From positions 1 to 8,832 of the forward strand of contig JAQGNM010000575.1 in NCBI GenBank assembly GCA_028291845.1: a stretch of DNA of 8,832 nt. The letters are read 5' to 3'. How positions within the stretch are numbered: position 1 is the stretch's first letter; the number at the start of each line of letters is the position of its first letter. This document shows positions 6,932-8,832 of this stretch, piece by piece. A program made the translations under genes and the position numbers. Source of the stretch: Massilia sp. (lineage in GTDB: Bacteria; Pseudomonadota; Gammaproteobacteria; Burkholderiales; Burkholderiaceae_D). A model generated the notes under the pieces. That model was not told the origin of the DNA. It worked only from the letters and a program-made list of their open reading frames with translations, and searched no databases.

Positions 6932-7361
6932 TTTTACCGTCTTCAAAGTCATGTTCAGCGCCATCCTGACCGCCATGCTCGGTAGCTTCTGGCTGGGACG
7001 CCTCGGCTTCATCGACCTGGCCGCGCTGTATGTCCCCGAAACTTATCTGGCGCCGCAAGTGGCCGGTGGGAAGGTGTTCGGCGTCGGCTTCGTGCTGTGC
7101 GGCTTGTGCCCCGGTACCGCCTGCGTCGCCGCCGCCAGCGGCCGAGGCGACGGGCTGGCGGTCATGGCCGGCCTGTTCGCCGGCATCCTGCTCACCGGCC
7201 TGGCCCTGCCGCGCTTTGAACGCTTTTATGGCGGCAGCAAATTCGGCGTATTCACGCTGCCCGAGGCGGCTGGCCTGCCGTATGGCGTCGTCGTCGCCGC
7301 TGTGGTGCTGGTGGCGCTGGGCTGCTTCGCGCTGATCGAACGCTGGGAGAATCGCCCTTGA
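6930..7361 (+). pseudogene. YeeE/YedE family sulfur-compound permease, 5' truncated
   Basis: From 6930 the plus strand reads DFTVFKVMFSAILTAMLG and continues for 143 residues to TGA at 7359. YeeE/YedE proteins import thiosulfate or related sulfur compounds through a channel lined by cysteines. The signature GLCPGTACVAAASGR (about residues 58-72 of this fragment) carries two of these cysteines. Hydrophobic segments lie at about 8-25, 46-66, 76-93 and 118-136. Family members with this layout begin some 40-50 residues earlier with one or two more membrane segments, which are missing: upstream sequence is antisense kinase. Translation could start at ATG 6951, but no clear ribosome binding site is seen. 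The stop overlaps the start of the rhodanese gene, marking an operon. It could be called a shortened gene, but loss of the first helices makes function doubtful. Confidence 0.78.
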
Positions 7362-7915
7362 ACCTGAATCGACGCCTTGGCATCGGCGCACTGGCCTGTG
7401 GCCTCGCAGCGCCCCTGGCCGGCAATCCCTATCGGCCGCCGCGCGCCGGGTTCGATGTCGCGGCAGCCGCGCAGTTGATCATGACGGGCCGCGAACACGT
7501 CAAGGCTATAGAGCTGGCGGCCTGGATCCGCGACCGCAAGCCCGGTCTGCGCCTGATCGACGTGCGCGCGCCCGAGCAATTCGGTCTTGACGCGATACCG
7601 ACGGCGGAGAACCTGCCGCTCGACGCGCTGCTGCGCACCAGCTTTGCGCCGCACGAGTGCATCGTGCTGTATTCGGAGCAGGGCGCGCATGCCGGACAGA
7701 CCTGGACCTTGCTGCGCACGATGGGCATCTTGAACGCCTGGTTCATCGCCGGCGGATTGGCCGACTGGCACGACGAGGTCCTGGCGCCGGTGCTGGCGCG
7801 CGACGCCGACCCGGCCTTGGCGGAACTGAGCCGCTATTTTGGCGGTGTGCCGACGCTCGGCGAAGGCGTTGCGAGCGACATCAAGACCGCCAGATCGCGC
7901 AGGCGCGGATGTTGA
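7358..7915 (+). CDS. Periplasmic rhodanese-like domain protein (active-site Cys missing)
   Basis: Predicted 185-residue exported protein. The start is TTG at 7358, overlapping the permease stop (TTGA), with GGGAGA eight bases upstream; the next in-frame ATG would remove the signal peptide. Residues 1-22 (two Arg, then LGIGALACGLAAPLAG) form a signal peptide. A single rhodanese fold spans about 45-145: LRLIDVRAPEQF (64-75), the active-site strand and loop CIVLYSEQGAHAG (101-113), and WFIAGGLADW (128-137). Rhodaneses normally have a Cys right after the YC-x-x-G tyrosine; here it is Ser106 (Y-S-E-Q-G), so sulfur transfer by the usual persulfide is not expected. It may bind or sense instead. The tail ends RRRGC. 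The gene sits between a sulfur permease and a cysteine-desulfurase-like enzyme and overlaps both, suggesting a sulfur-handling operon. The frame is intact. Confidence 0.82.
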   Translation: MNLNRRLGIGALACGLAAPLAGNPYRPPRAGFDVAAAAQLIMTGREHVKAIELAAWIRDRKPGLRLIDVRAPEQFGLDAIPTAENLPLDALLRTSFAPHECIVLYSEQGAHAGQTWTLLRTMGILNAWFIAGGLADWHDEVLAPVLARDADPALAELSRYFGGVPTLGEGVASDIKTARSRRRGC

Positions 7916-8832
7916 ACCCTTTTGATTTCGATGCGTTGCGCGCGCGTGAATTTTCGCGTCTCGACGCCCAATCGCTCGCCTACCTCGATTACGCGGCCGC
8001 CGCGCTGTACGGGCAGTCGCAGGTCGACGCCTATGCCGAACGGCTGGCGCGCACGGTCTACGGCAATCCCCATTCAGCCCACGCGCCATCGCAAGCGAGC
8101 ACCGACGATGTGGCGCTTGCCAAGGCGGCCACGCTCGCCTTCTTCGATGCCGATCCCGCGCTGTACGAGGTCTGCCTGACCGCCAATACCAGCGCCGCAC
8201 TCAAGCTGGTCGCCGAAAGCTATCCCTTCGATGCCGGCCGGCCGCTGGTGTTCAGCGCGGACAATCACAATTCGGTCACTGGCGCGCGCGAATTCGCCCG
8301 CGCCAAGGGGGCGCCCATCGTCACCCTTCCTCTCGACGGCGACTTGCGCCTCGACCGACCGGACCTCCGCATTGCGGCGGCCGCCGGCACGCACGGCGCC
8401 GGTTTGCTGGCGTTTCCCGCCCAATCCAATTTTTCAGGCGTCAAGCATGATCTCGAATTGATCGGGACTGCGCAGGCTCTCGGCTACGACGTGCTGCTCG
8501 ATGCGGCGGCGGCCGGCGTCGCGGGCGGGCTCAGTCTGCGCGAGCACCCCGTCGAATTTCTCGCACTGGCCTTCTATAAACTGTTCGGCCTGCCGTCAGG
8601 GATGGGCGCACTGGTGGTCAAGCGATCGGCGCTGGCGCGCTCGAAGCGTCCGTGGTTCGCCGGCGCGGCCGAGCGGGCATTCGGCCTCGCCGGACAGGGT
8701 GCGGGCGCATGCCTCGATCGACTCGGTGCGCAATTCAGTATCGCCGCCTTTCAGGCATGCCTGGGCGCGGGCACGCCGGTCGGCGCGCTGCGTCTTTCCC
8801 TGGGTTTGCCGAGCAATGCTGCCGACGTCGAC
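7909..8832 (+). pseudogene. Class V aminotransferase (MOCOS/NifS-like), internally deleted, runs off the window
   Basis: ATG at 7909 lies inside the end of the rhodanese gene (ATGTTGA overlap), and the frame stays open for 308 codons to the window end. It is a PLP enzyme of the molybdenum-cofactor-sulfurase/cysteine-desulfurase group. Visible features are YLDYAAAAL (25-33), YGNPHSAH (51-58), TANTSAALKL (91-100), the PLP-stacking His in DNHNSV (118-123), FPAQSNFSG (169-177), the PLP Asp in VLLDAAA (195-201), and the Schiff-base Lys224 in FYKLFGLPSGMG. After RPWFAG (247-252) the text jumps to AAERAFGL, which in relatives follows a GCFCNPG motif some 130 residues further on. That stretch, with the conserved cysteine, is missing, although the frame is kept. 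The last residues (LRLSLGLPSNAADVD) are the usual near-terminal block, so only a short tail lies outside. The N-terminal PLP half is intact, but the enzyme is probably dead or altered. Confidence 0.75.

Noticed and set aside
6552..7361. A 269-codon plus-strand open frame seeming to give a longer permease
   Set aside because: The part before 6930 is antisense to the response regulator and kinase stump and has no permease-like hydrophobic segments. Only the part from DFTVFKVMF onward matches YeeE/YedE.
6024..7391. A 455-codon minus-strand open frame covering the regulator and extending far upstream
   Set aside because: Beyond 6797 it is a different frame from the kinase stump and then antisense to the permease and rhodanese genes. 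It stays open only because of high GC. The regulator starts at 6797, where it overlaps the kinase stop.
7226..8200. A 324-codon minus-strand open frame
   Set aside because: It is Arg-rich low-complexity peptide, antisense to three plus-strand genes that have clear domains and overlapping start/stop signals.
1..8832. CRISPR array, insertion sequence, prophage or defence system
   Set aside because: No regularly spaced repeats, transposase motifs, terminal inverted repeats, target-site duplications, phage genes or known defence domains were seen. The broken genes show no inserted element at their joints.

Overview
The window looks like a chromosomal segment of a high-GC betaproteobacterium, most likely an Oxalobacteraceae of the Massilia/Duganella/Janthinobacterium type. 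The clues are the 3' end of a betaproteobacterial-type 5S rRNA, a DUF2868/DUF3482 gene pair, a TraB/GumN protein, a PEP-CTERM protein, and a secreted isoamylase resembling those of this family. All names come from reading motifs by eye; no database was searched.

Layout. 1-72: last bases of a 5S rRNA and the intrinsic terminator of its rrn operon. 113-1105 (-): secreted TraB/GumN-like protein. 1298-4215 (+): a translationally coupled pair, a membrane protein (DUF2868) and a GTPase (DUF3482), closed by a strong terminator. 4259-5054: a graveyard holding an isoamylase remnant (-), the tail of a medium-chain oxidoreductase (+) and the head of a short-chain dehydrogenase (+). 5063-5723 (-): a PEP-CTERM exported protein gene cut by one in-frame amber codon, with its terminator. 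5724-6023: 300 bases with no convincing gene. 6024-6797 (-): an intact LytTR response regulator, overlapped by the last ~45 codons of its sensor kinase (6794-6931). 6930-7361 (+): a YeeE/YedE sulfur permease lacking its N-terminus, coupled to a periplasmic rhodanese-like protein (7358-7915) and a MOCOS/NifS-like class V aminotransferase (7909 to the window end).

The most striking result is a pattern rather than a new system. From about 4.25 kb to the end, gene after gene carries what reads as a clean deletion: inside the isoamylase, between isoamylase and oxidoreductase (both 5' ends lost), inside and after the SDR, between kinase and permease (both 5' ends lost), and inside the aminotransferase (the segment with the usual CFCNPG cysteine motif is missing). 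A 4-base frameshift and a nonsense codon add to this. The left half (TraB/GumN, DUF2868, DUF3482) looks intact. Either this is real ongoing gene decay or an assembly with collapsed segments; raw reads or a close relative's genome would decide.

Functionally, the right end was probably a sulfur-handling operon (permease, rhodanese, cysteine-desulfurase-like enzyme) divergent from a LytS/LytR-type two-component system. In its present form both sides appear to have lost their shared promoter region.
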